From assembly GCA_049241565.1 (NCBI GenBank), contig JBMLQL010000065.1:1-64000 (forward strand): a stretch of 64,000 bases of DNA, given 5' to 3'. Each line of letters begins with the position of its first letter. The stretch's first letter is position 1. Below the pieces are notes generated by a model. The model was not told the origin of the DNA. It made no database searches and saw nothing but the letters and a program-made list of their open reading frames with translations. Source of the DNA: DZBG01 sp049241565 (GTDB taxonomy: Bacteria > Bdellovibrionota > Bacteriovoracia > Bacteriovoracales > Bacteriovoracaceae). Made by a program: the position numbers and the translations under genes. Shown in pieces: positions 35,375-43,541 of this stretch.

Positions 35375-35722
35375 ATGAGTCATGCTGATTGTATCTTTTG
35401 TAAAATTATTAAAGGTCAGATACCAGCGGATGTCGTCTATGAGAACGAGCAAGTAATTGGCTTTCGTGATCTTCATCCCCAGGCAAAGCTTCACTATCTT
35501 TTTATTCATCGTCAGCACTCGCAAAACGTCAATGAGATGAGCGGGGACCCTAAACAGCTTCAAGATATTTTTCATGCCATTAAAGATTTCACTGAGACCG
35601 AACAATTGGATAGCACTGGCTTTCGCATTGTCACCAACCTGGGGCCTCATGGTGGACAGACTGTCTTTCACACCCATTTCCATGTCCTTGCCGGTGAAAA
35701 ACTAGGAAGCTTCGGGCGCTAG
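35375..35722 (+). CDS. HIT-family nucleotide-binding hydrolase (HinT-like)
   Basis: The 115-residue protein has CIFCKIIKGQIPADVVYEN at the start and the histidine triad HTHFHVLAG near 100, the full HinT pattern. HinT proteins hydrolyse AMP-lysine or other purine phosphoramidates. The Cys-x-x-Cys at the start is a common zinc site in bacterial members. It is 4 bases behind murA and likely co-transcribed. Confidence 0.93.
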   Translation: MSHADCIFCKIIKGQIPADVVYENEQVIGFRDLHPQAKLHYLFIHRQHSQNVNEMSGDPKQLQDIFHAIKDFTETEQLDSTGFRIVTNLGPHGGQTVFHTHFHVLAGEKLGSFGR

Positions 35723-35806
35723 ATACTGTTACAGAAATCAGTAAGTACCTAAAATTTCGAAGAAGAAATACTTGAGCTTTTCAGAGAGATCACCGATAAG
35801 TCCTCT

Positions 35807-37465
35807 ATGAGAAGTTGGCTCGCCATGCTTTGTATTTTCTTTTTTCAAACTAGTGCTTTGGCGCAGAATTGCTCCGGCTACACTTTTTCTAAAAATCTCT
35901 GCGAGGGACGCCTCAAATCTCTTCAAGATTATTTTGCTCCTTTTTATCATCAATCAAGCACCCTTCGAACGGTGGGGTGTCGTGACGACAGAGATCGTGG
36001 AAACAAAGATTCGAATTGTGTAAGTGATAAATGTGAGGCTATTGGTTTTATCAATTCGTGTGGTATTGAAAAATTTTCGAAAGAACTTCTTCCTGTCATG
36101 GCCGAGGGAGGAGAAGATGAAGTTATTATCCATGCTATAAACAAGCATCCTAAGATTATGGATCAGCTTAGTCCTGATGATCAATTCTGGAATGATTATT
36201 TTGCAGAATCACGAATCTTTTTCAGTGATGTTCCTCACCTTAAATTAAAACTCTTTTTAATTGATAAAGGATTTCGCCCAGAGCTTCCCACTTACAAAGC
36301 GATTCTTGAAAAATCTCTGACTCGACGTCTTAGTATTAGCCGAGAAGCAGAATCCCTTAAAAAAATTTATGAAGCTTCCAATTTTAAAAAAGAAGTTCTT
36401 CAGGCCGAAAAAGATGTGGCCTGGCTTAATAATCTCAAACTAAATGGGGGTGGTAATAAATCAATCTCTCTTTCTGGTGTAAAGATTGAGGCCATGGACT
36501 TTGAAAGAATTAGAGAAAATTATTTAAACACTTCTAGAAATGAAGCTGATCTTCTGAGTAAAAAAATTGAACTGACTTCACTATCGCTGGATTTGAAACA
36601 GACTCCTGAATGCCATCCTCAAGAAATAGTGGATGCTGTTCTAAGAGCCACCAAAAAAATAAATGATCAGGTCGAACGTTATCTCGACTATGAAATAGAT
36701 TGCCTTGGCGTTAAAGAAAAAGATGATGTCCTCTCTCTTATGAAAACTTTAAATGATAAGGGAATGCTCACTAAAAAACTCTTTGAAAATCTCTATGGAA
36801 GAATCAAAAAAACTGAGCCGTTAACTGATAAAGATATCCTCAGACTCAGTGAAGCCGTGGCGAGTGTGGATAAGGAGTTAGGAATAAAACTATCGCTGCT
36901 TGAATTTGAAGCAGTCCACGATTATGCCCTTCATTTTAATTCAAAAGAATGTCCTGAAAATTCTCCGGCCTATAATCTACTAAAAAATCTTCATCGTAAA
37001 ATTATTTATGACCAGACTCAACGCTTTTATGGAAAGCTTACAGATTCATCAGTAAGCTATGCTGAGATCATAAAAGTAACCACAGATAAAAATATAGACT
37101 TTAATCTTTTAGATAAATCAAAAAAATCTTATCTCGAAATTCTCGCTGACATTCCTAAAGACCGATTCTCAGAAAAAGAATGGAATGAACTCGTCGATCT
37201 GGTTGCCGTCCCTGATTGGAAAGTGGCTTATGAGCAGATCGGTGGAGTGAATGAAAAATATGATACTGAAAAGTCAGCTTTTGGACTTTCGATTAAAAAT
37301 CAGAATATAGTTTTGTTTAAGAGATTCGTAGAAATTAAAAAGAAGAGACCCGGCCATAAGTTTGCTGATGAAAGAAAAGCAGCGCTCGCCATCAATCGCA
37401 AGTCCGGTGGTAGTGAGACCATCAAAGACATCCTTAAGGATGATCCTTATTTTAAAAAAAATTAA
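35807..37465 (+). CDS. Secreted protein of unknown function with Cys-rich N-terminus
   Basis: The 552-residue product has a signal peptide (cleavage after SALA-QNC near 20). It then has a segment with eight Cys within about 70 residues (NCSGYTF to NSCGIEKF), then a long, largely helical region rich in Lys/Glu/Leu. Short ankyrin-like pieces (AINKHPKIMDQL, LIDKGFRPELPTYKAILEK) hint at helix-pair repeats. I recognise no enzyme motif. It has no operon partner; its stop overlaps the convergent gene's stop by TTAA. Confidence 0.75.
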   Translation: MRSWLAMLCIFFFQTSALAQNCSGYTFSKNLCEGRLKSLQDYFAPFYHQSSTLRTVGCRDDRDRGNKDSNCVSDKCEAIGFINSCGIEKFSKELLPVMAEGGEDEVIIHAINKHPKIMDQLSPDDQFWNDYFAESRIFFSDVPHLKLKLFLIDKGFRPELPTYKAILEKSLTRRLSISREAESLKKIYEASNFKKEVLQAEKDVAWLNNLKLNGGGNKSISLSGVKIEAMDFERIRENYLNTSRNEADLLSKKIELTSLSLDLKQTPECHPQEIVDAVLRATKKINDQVERYLDYEIDCLGVKEKDDVLSLMKTLNDKGMLTKKLFENLYGRIKKTEPLTDKDILRLSEAVASVDKELGIKLSLLEFEAVHDYALHFNSKECPENSPAYNLLKNLHRKIIYDQTQRFYGKLTDSSVSYAEIIKVTTDKNIDFNLLDKSKKSYLEILADIPKDRFSEKEWNELVDLVAVPDWKVAYEQIGGVNEKYDTEKSAFGLSIKNQNIVLFKRFVEIKKKRPGHKFADERKAALAINRKSGGSETIKDILKDDPYFKKN

Positions 37466-38232
37466 AATTGAAGTCCGTTAAATAGGCCAGTGAGGACTGA
37501 TCGCTGGAGTTGATTCATTTGAGTTGTACGACTCATAAAAATCATCGGGCTTCTCTCAATCTGGGCCGTGGCCACGAATTGTCCCTTGGAAGGATTAAAT
37601 TCTGTGACTTCGAACACATCATGAAATTTTTCGATATAGTGACTCATGAGTTCTTTTTCTTTTGCTCCACCTTGGTGGAAATTCGCTTTTTTAGAACCTG
37701 TAATAAGAGATTGGACAAGCTTAGGACGTTCTTTTTTCTCATTGTTCTCATCTTTCTCTTCGGCCTTGATGACATCATTAAAAATAATTGTCAGGTCAGT
37801 GGCCCCGAGATTTCTTTTTAACCAGTACCAAAGTTCTTCAAAGAAAGTGATACGGTCTTTACTCCAAAGTGCTTTGAAGTGAATGATATGCGCATTAAAT
37901 TGTTCGATTGAGTTGAGGTTTTGTCCCATCACCCAGCGGTTACAAACTTTGGCGTATAGATCTTTAAATTGTTGGGCCGGAAGTTCTTCAAAGAGAGCGT
38001 AGCTGAGTTGATCATCTTGAGCATCAAGAATAGGGTAGAATGATTTCTCTTTTTCGAGGATTCCTGCCAGCGAGCTGAAATGCTCATTGTCTTCAATATA
38101 GAGTCCTTGAATGTTTTGATCAGGAAGATCTGTCACATCAATAAGCTTTGATTCGAGCTTGTTTTGGGCCCAATCGAGCTCTTTAATGAGAATTTGACCT
38201 GCTGAACGTACGAAACCGAGTGATATAATCAT
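37462..38232 (-). CDS. Cytoplasmic protein of unknown function
   Basis: The 256-residue product starts best at ATG 38232; the frame to 38304 adds an unlikely N-terminus. It lacks a signal peptide or membrane helix. The first 90 residues look alpha/beta (MIISLGFVRSAGQILIKELDW). The middle has a helical region with ELWYWLKRNLGATDLTIIFND, reminiscent of GAF-like folds. A charged linker (EEKDENNEKKE) precedes a final segment (VATAQIERSPMIFMS). No family is recognised. It is divergent from the 38296 gene over 63 bp. Confidence 0.7.
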   Translation of the reverse strand: MIISLGFVRSAGQILIKELDWAQNKLESKLIDVTDLPDQNIQGLYIEDNEHFSSLAGILEKEKSFYPILDAQDDQLSYALFEELPAQQFKDLYAKVCNRWVMGQNLNSIEQFNAHIIHFKALWSKDRITFFEELWYWLKRNLGATDLTIIFNDVIKAEEKDENNEKKERPKLVQSLITGSKKANFHQGGAKEKELMSHYIEKFHDVFEVTEFNPSKGQFVATAQIERSPMIFMSRTTQMNQLQRSVLTGLFNGLQF

Positions 38233-38295
38233 AAAAAAACTGCCCCTTGTGCTTTGGCATTCTAACAAACGGAACTTTAAGTTACAATAATACTC

Positions 38296-38940
38296 ATGGT
38301 GCATTATTTACGCTTTGGACTGTTATTTTTGCTATTTTCGGGGTCTTTACAGGCCCAAGACGAGCGATATTATCGCCAAATGCTCAGTGGCTCCCTTCCG
38401 GAGTTCAATTCAGAGAAAATTCAGACGCTAGGTAAGGTTCATTACGTCTTTGAAAGTCCTGCTTACCGGATAGATCTCAATAATGATGGAACTGAGGAAT
38501 ACATCCAAACTGTCAAACGTGATGGTGTTGATTGGATTCAGATGACAGACTTTTCTGGGCGCAAATTTTTCGAACAAAAACTTTTTACTATGGGTACAGA
38601 AAGTGTTCTTTATAAAATAAGATTCATGACGATTTCAAAAGAGGTGAAGGCCCTGATTCTTTTTTTAGATGAAGGCAAAACCAAATCGGTGAAATTTGAA
38701 TCGACTGCCAGAATTTTTGTGCTGAGTTTTGAAAAAAATAATCTTGAAACACTAAAACTATCACAAGGACCACATTTTTATCATGAGAAAAAAGCCCAAA
38801 GAGAGCAGTACTCACGCCGACACTTCCAAGTTAATATCGTCGACTTTGATGGTGACGGTATTAAAGAAATATCAGTTCAATACAATCATATTCAGCGAAT
38901 GATGAAATACATTGGCCGCGGAGAGTGGATTCGTCTTTAA
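38296..38940 (+). CDS. Secreted protein with calcium-loop-like motifs
   Basis: The 214-residue product has a signal peptide ending LQA-QDE near 20. Two acidic turns, RIDLNNDGTEEYI near 60 and VDFDGDGIKEISV near 190, match the DxDxDGxxE pattern of EF-hand, dockerin or FG-GAP/VCBS calcium loops. The two motifs bracket a beta-rich core, so it may be a small beta-propeller-like or integrin-like domain. The function is unknown. Its stop overlaps the convergent gene by four bases (TTAA). Confidence 0.72.
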   Translation: MVHYLRFGLLFLLFSGSLQAQDERYYRQMLSGSLPEFNSEKIQTLGKVHYVFESPAYRIDLNNDGTEEYIQTVKRDGVDWIQMTDFSGRKFFEQKLFTMGTESVLYKIRFMTISKEVKALILFLDEGKTKSVKFESTARIFVLSFEKNNLETLKLSQGPHFYHEKKAQREQYSRRHFQVNIVDFDGDGIKEISVQYNHIQRMMKYIGRGEWIRL

Positions 38941-39395
38941 GAAGCTTTTTTATTTTCTTCTGTTTTACTTTGCTCACGATTTTTACGGTACTGGTCAAGA
39001 ACTGCAATATTGTCAGCTGAAGCAGCTCCGGCCTTGCGGCGAAGATGACTCATCACCATGAGCCAACTAATGAATGGGAGCGCCAAAATAAAAATCACTC
39101 CTATGAGAGTTGATGAGCCCATTGAATAAGATGATGTGGGTGAGGCAGAAGTGATGACAGAAGATTCGCTTGGTGTTCTTAAAGTAAGATCATTTCCTTG
39201 AACAGTCTCACCTTGGACTTTATGATCACGCATTTCTTTTTCAAAATTAAAAAGGATCTCAGTTCCTTGGGGAGTCGTGTGAGCAGGTTCTTCAACTTCA
39301 ATACCTACAAAGTCCTCTACCGCTGGACCTCGTGAAAAAGCCGCTGACGTGGTCAAAAATGTAAATAAAATCAGTAACGTAGAGAACTTATGCAT
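38937..39395 (-). CDS. Small secreted-then-anchored membrane protein
   Basis: The 152-residue product has a signal peptide (about 1-20, TSAAFS), a polar Ser/Thr-rich extracytoplasmic region, one transmembrane helix at about 95-115 (TLIGVIFILALPFISWLMVM) and a basic cytoplasmic tail of about 35 residues ending in KKAS. This gives a type I single-pass topology. I recognise no family. It is divergent from the TPR gene at 39514 across 118 bp. Confidence 0.65.
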   Translation of the reverse strand: MHKFSTLLILFTFLTTSAAFSRGPAVEDFVGIEVEEPAHTTPQGTEILFNFEKEMRDHKVQGETVQGNDLTLRTPSESSVITSASPTSSYSMGSSTLIGVIFILALPFISWLMVMSHLRRKAGAASADNIAVLDQYRKNREQSKTEENKKAS

Positions 39396-39513
39396 GAAAC
39401 CCCCGTGCTCCCCTGTCTATCGGAACAAAGAAGAAAAAACTTAAATGCTAAAGATTGGGCCTCAAACACCGACAAGAATAAGGAATTGGGCCTTCATAGA
39501 CTAGGTGAATTGA

Positions 39514-40221
39514 ATGAAGATTTTATTGGTATTTGCACTTTTATCAGCTGGGTATGGTTTTTCACTCTGGAAATGGGGTGGTCTTGGGCAATCAGTAATG
39601 ACCAAGATTCATGATCAGTATGAGTGGGAAAAGAAGTTTCAGCAAAACGAATATGAAAAAGGTCAACTCACGGCCAAAGTCGCTCAACTCGAGTTCGAAG
39701 TTTCTCAACTTAAATCACAAAATAAGATTTTAACCGCCAAGGCCAAACCTAAAATGCAGGCTCGTGGAATCGCCAGTATTCAACAAGTCAAAACGGAAGA
39801 TCTCGTCCAATACGATATTTATCAATGGTCCCCAGAAAAACTTTTGGCGATTGGTGAAAAAGAACTTTATTTCAAAAACTATAAAAAATCAGCTCAGTTC
39901 TATAATGAGTTCCTCGAGCGTTTTCCTCGTCATGAACTACTTAATGACAAAGTTCTTTTTGGAGCAGGGGTCGCAGCGTTTGAAACAAAAGACTATTATC
40001 CATGGGCCGAAAAACATCTTTCAACTCTAGTGAAAGGTTATCCCAAATCACAATTTTATCGTGGTGCTAAGCTTTGGCTTGCCCTCACTCAATACAATAT
40101 GGGGGATCAACAAAAGTTTCTAAAAACGGTTGAAGAGTTTCGTCTTAAATATCGTAACACCGAAGAATGGAAAATTTTGAGTAAATACTATGAAGACATC
40201 AATTACAAAGTTAAAAATTAG
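39514..40221 (+). CDS. TPR-containing envelope protein (CpoB/YbgF-like layout)
   Basis: The 235-residue product has an N-terminal signal or anchor (about 1-18), a coiled coil (about 38-72, with heptads such as VAQLEFEVSQLKSQ), and two to three tetratricopeptide-type helix pairs (GEKELYFKNYKKSAQFYNEFL, KHLSTLVKGYPKSQF, AKLWLALTQYNMG). Coiled coil plus TPR is the CpoB/YbgF arrangement that couples the Tol system to cell-wall synthesis, but no tol genes are near. ATG 39514 follows AGGTGA. It overlaps the FecR-like gene by 32 bases. Confidence 0.75.
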   Translation: MKILLVFALLSAGYGFSLWKWGGLGQSVMTKIHDQYEWEKKFQQNEYEKGQLTAKVAQLEFEVSQLKSQNKILTAKAKPKMQARGIASIQQVKTEDLVQYDIYQWSPEKLLAIGEKELYFKNYKKSAQFYNEFLERFPRHELLNDKVLFGAGVAAFETKDYYPWAEKHLSTLVKGYPKSQFYRGAKLWLALTQYNMGDQQKFLKTVEEFRLKYRNTEEWKILSKYYEDINYKVKN

Positions 40222-41188
40222 TTTATTTTTAATCACTCTTACGCTCTCATCAATAAGCTTTGCCAAAGTTGTAGCAAAAGTTACTGAAGTGAAGGGAAAT
40301 GTTTTCGCTGTTCTTCCTGATGGAAAAACAGTGAAGGTCACACCTAATCTTCACTTGGAAGAGAAGAGTGAGATTCTTGTGGCCGAAAGTGGTTCAGCTA
40401 CATTTTATGATTTTTACGATACGACTTATCATCTCAACAGTACTGGGCATATTAAAATTCTTGATCGCTCAGTTCATCTGAAGGGTGGAAAAGTGTGGAT
40501 TCAGTCCACTCACGCTTCGTCTCCTCTCTCACTTATTACCGCCAATACTTATATTGATTACTGGAAGAGTGAGTTTATTACTTCTTTTGATCAAGTGAGT
40601 GGTAAATCACAAGTGATGGTTGTTGGTGGAGATCTTGATGTTTCAAATATTCTTGATCGAAATTTAAAATACTCGCTTACAGCTGGTGCTTTTACTGTGA
40701 TCGATCCAGATGTCAACGAAGGTCAACCACGTCAACCGACTTCTATCGGACCGGAGTCGATGACAAAGGCCATGGGCGAATTTAAATCAATTCCAAAAAG
40801 TATTTTAAATAAAGAAACACCGGCGATGAAAAGATCAATCGCTTCAGTGGATGAATCAATGGCCACTAAAAAAGGTGAGATCATTTTCATTAAAACCAAC
40901 CGCGCTCCAGCTTCGGTGAGGCCGAAGTCTCAAAAGGCGAAATCATCAGCTTCAGAGGCCTCGAAACCGGTTCCCGTGAGAGTAATTGGTGTCTTTGGCC
41001 CAGTGACTCCAAAAGTTATCGTTCCTAGTTTACCGAAAGTAGATGGGGTGAGAGTACCTGCGTCGGCCCAACCAGCAGTAATGATTCACGATGTTGATTT
41101 TAATCAATCACTAGATTCAGCTATAGATAAACAGCCTAAGTACCCATCAGAAGTACAAAAACTCGTTGACGATCTTAAGAGTTTCTAG
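40190..41188 (+). CDS. Periplasmic FecR-domain protein
   Basis: The 332-residue product has a signal peptide ending SFA-KVV near 25 and a FecR-type beta domain at about 28-190 (VTEVKGNVFAVLPDGKTVKV, LHLEEKSEILVAESGSATF, LKGGKVWIQSTH, MVVGGDLDVSN). A low-complexity Pro/Lys/Ser-rich tail follows. FecR domains in sigma-regulator form have a cytoplasmic N-terminus; here the domain is simply exported, as in many scaffold-like surface proteins. It is coupled to the TPR gene by a 32-base overlap and followed by a terminator. Confidence 0.78.
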   Translation: MKTSITKLKISLFLITLTLSSISFAKVVAKVTEVKGNVFAVLPDGKTVKVTPNLHLEEKSEILVAESGSATFYDFYDTTYHLNSTGHIKILDRSVHLKGGKVWIQSTHASSPLSLITANTYIDYWKSEFITSFDQVSGKSQVMVVGGDLDVSNILDRNLKYSLTAGAFTVIDPDVNEGQPRQPTSIGPESMTKAMGEFKSIPKSILNKETPAMKRSIASVDESMATKKGEIIFIKTNRAPASVRPKSQKAKSSASEASKPVPVRVIGVFGPVTPKVIVPSLPKVDGVRVPASAQPAVMIHDVDFNQSLDSAIDKQPKYPSEVQKLVDDLKSF

Positions 41189-41200
41189 AACTTAAACATG

Positions 41201-41235
41201 GCCGCGACAGTTACGGGTTGCGGCATTTGTCTTTT
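41201..41235 (+). terminator. Probable intrinsic terminator after the FecR-like gene
   Basis: GCCGCGAC (41201-41208) pairs with GTTGCGGC (41217-41224), 8 bp including one G-T wobble, followed by the T-rich ATTTGTCTTTT. It lies 13 bp after the stop codon. Confidence 0.55.
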
Positions 41236-41337
41236 GATTAATCCGCCAATACCTCAAAATAATTAAGAATTCTTAAGTTTTTTTTATTGTCGAACCTAGC
41301 ATAGAATCACCCTATGGAAAAAACAGGTGGCATCCGA

Positions 41338-42000
41338 ATGCATGTAACTATTATTGATGATAACAAAGACCTTTTAGATGTTTTAGCAAGCTCATTGGGA
41401 GATGCATTTAACTTAGAATTATTTACTGAGCCTGAGAAAGGAATTGAATTCATCAGAAACAATCACACAGATGCTATTCTTCTCGATCTGCATATTCCAG
41501 GCAAAGATGGGTTCCAAGTTTATGAAGAAGTAAAACGTGCTAAGAGCAACCTTCCTATACTTTTCCTAACAGGTGACACAACTCTTAATTCAATGGTACG
41601 TGGTCTTGATATGGGTGCAGATGACTTTCTCGTGAAGCCAGTGCAAACAGAAGAGTTAGTTGCTCGTGTAAAAAACCGAATTAGTCTTTCTAAGCGCTCA
41701 AACCAATCAAATAAAACAATCCAGTTCAAAGATATGGTTATTGATCTTGATGGGCACCAAGTGCTTATCAACAATTCTCCCGTGAAGCTGACTCCAAAAG
41801 AGTACCAACTTCTTCTAGTTCTTGCTCAGAACCCTAACCGTGTTATCCATAAAGATGATCTGATCACTATGCTATGGAAAGACGTTCATGTAGAAGTGAA
41901 TAACCTTGATACTCACTTCTCGAATCTTCGTCGCAAGTTGAAGCCTTTTTCAACTCATATCAAAACCCTCAAGAACTTGGGTTACGTTCTACGTATCTGA
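41338..42000 (+). CDS. OmpR/PhoB-family response regulator
   Basis: The 220-residue protein has a receiver domain (acidic DDN at 6-8 in TIIDDNKDLL, phosphoacceptor Asp in AILLDLHIPGKDG near 51, Thr in FLTGDTT, Lys in FLVKPVQ) and a C-terminal winged helix (INNSPVKLTPKEYQLLLVLA, HFSNLRRKLKPF, NLGYVLRI). It should bind DNA as a phosphorylated dimer. No sensor kinase is adjacent. I prefer ATG 41338, 7 nt after AGGTGG, over 41314. A 14-bp palindrome at 41263-41276 lies just upstream. Confidence 0.92.
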   Translation: MHVTIIDDNKDLLDVLASSLGDAFNLELFTEPEKGIEFIRNNHTDAILLDLHIPGKDGFQVYEEVKRAKSNLPILFLTGDTTLNSMVRGLDMGADDFLVKPVQTEELVARVKNRISLSKRSNQSNKTIQFKDMVIDLDGHQVLINNSPVKLTPKEYQLLLVLAQNPNRVIHKDDLITMLWKDVHVEVNNLDTHFSNLRRKLKPFSTHIKTLKNLGYVLRI

Positions 42001-42066
42001 TTTTGCCTTAATTGATCAAAGCTCCACTCTAAGTTATTCTTTTTATAGTAAAAAAGGATAACTTAT

Positions 42067-43530
42067 ATGTTTTATCAAGACGACCCAGCTCTGACTTATG
42101 ATGACGTTCTTATTCTTCCCAATTATTCAGAAGTTCTTCCCACTGAAGTCGAATTAAAATCTCGATTCTCGCGGAATATCACGATGAATATTCCTATTGT
42201 TTCTTCTGCCATGGATACAGTGACTGAGTCACGTACCGCTATCGTGATGGCACAAGAAGGGGGGATTGGGGTGATTCATAAAAATCTCAAACCGGAAGAG
42301 CAGGCCTTTGAAGTGGAGAAGGTAAAAAAGTATGAATCAGGAATGGTACTTGATCCATTCACAGTGAATCCAGAGCAAAGCCTCACGGCCGTTTTTGATC
42401 TCATGAGAAAATATAAAATTTCTGGATTCCCAGTGGTTGATAGTAACATGCGTTTAGTGGGAATGATCACGAACCGTGATCTTCGTTTTGTGACTGAGAT
42501 GAATCAAAAAGTAAAAGATGTGATGACAGCGACCAATCTCATTACCGCCCCAGAGGGAATTAGTTATGATGGAGCGAAAATACTTTTTAAATCTCACCGT
42601 GTAGAAAAACTCCCCGTGATTGATAAAGATGGGAAGCTTAAAGGTCTTATCACAGTCAAAGATATTGAAAAAACTATAGCTCATCCTTTTGCTAACAAAG
42701 ATGCCTTTGGTCGTTTACGTGTGGCCGCTGCTGTGGGTGTTTCAGAAAAAGAAATTAAAAGAGTTGAAGCTCTCATCAAAGTGGGAGTGGATGCGATTGT
42801 GATTGATACTGCTCATGGGCACTCAAAAGGTGTGATTGATATGGTAAAGATCGTTAAGAGCATGAGTAAGGCAGTCGATGTGATTGCTGGAAACGTGGCC
42901 ACGTCAAAGGCCTGTGAGGATCTTATTAAGGCCGGTGTAGATGGAATCAAAGTTGGAATTGGCCCAGGATCAATTTGTACTACAAGAGTCGTGGCCGGAA
43001 TTGGAGTTCCTCAATTCCAAGCAGTAATAGATTGTCGTAAACCTTGTGATGAAGCAGGAGTTCCGTATATTGCTGACGGCGGAATTAAATTTTCTGGTGA
43101 TCTTGTTAAGGCCATTGCTGGTGGAGCAAGTTGTGCCATGATCGGCTCTCTTTTTGCAGGAACAGATGAAGCTCCAGGTGAAATGGTTCTACTTCAAGGA
43201 CGAGCTTATAAAATGTATCGAGGTATGGGATCAATGGGGGCCATGGAGCTTGGTTCAAAAGATCGCTACGGTCAGAGTGCTGTTGATGAAGTCTCAAAAC
43301 TTGTTCCAGAAGGAATTGAAGGACAAGTTCCTTACCGTGGATCTCTAGCGAATAATCTTTTTCAATTGGTGGGAGGACTTCGTTCAGGGATGGGTTATGT
43401 CGGTGCTAAAAATATTGCCGAACTTAAAGAACGAGCGAAATTTGTGAAAATTACTTCGGCTTCTCTTAAAGAATCTCATCCCCATGATGTGATCATTACT
43501 AAAGAAGCGCCTAATTATCGTTCAGTATAG
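42067..43530 (+). CDS. guaB: Inosine-5'-monophosphate dehydrogenase
   Basis: The 487-residue enzyme oxidises IMP to XMP, the committed step to GTP. It shows the split TIM barrel with YDDVLILPNYSEVLP at the start, two CBS domains (about 90-205), the catalytic Cys loop GIGPGSICTTRVVAGIG near 300 and the flap YKMYRGMGSMGAM with the Arg-Tyr region after it. The length is standard (about 488). ATG 42067 follows AAAAGGATAAC. guaA follows after 11 bases, so both GMP-synthesis steps are in one transcript. Confidence 0.98.
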   Translation: MFYQDDPALTYDDVLILPNYSEVLPTEVELKSRFSRNITMNIPIVSSAMDTVTESRTAIVMAQEGGIGVIHKNLKPEEQAFEVEKVKKYESGMVLDPFTVNPEQSLTAVFDLMRKYKISGFPVVDSNMRLVGMITNRDLRFVTEMNQKVKDVMTATNLITAPEGISYDGAKILFKSHRVEKLPVIDKDGKLKGLITVKDIEKTIAHPFANKDAFGRLRVAAAVGVSEKEIKRVEALIKVGVDAIVIDTAHGHSKGVIDMVKIVKSMSKAVDVIAGNVATSKACEDLIKAGVDGIKVGIGPGSICTTRVVAGIGVPQFQAVIDCRKPCDEAGVPYIADGGIKFSGDLVKAIAGGASCAMIGSLFAGTDEAPGEMVLLQGRAYKMYRGMGSMGAMELGSKDRYGQSAVDEVSKLVPEGIEGQVPYRGSLANNLFQLVGGLRSGMGYVGAKNIAELKERAKFVKITSASLKESHPHDVIITKEAPNYRSV

Positions 43531-43541
43531 GAATTAAACAG

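Noticed and set aside
39454..39493. Direct repeat ATTGGGCCT at 39454-39462 and 39485-39493
   Set aside because: It is only 9 bp with 22 bp between and GGCC is common throughout this window, so chance is likely.
39390..39614. Plus-strand open frame of 74 codons ahead of the TPR gene
   Set aside because: It overlaps the well-started TPR gene (39514) in another frame and its composition looks random.
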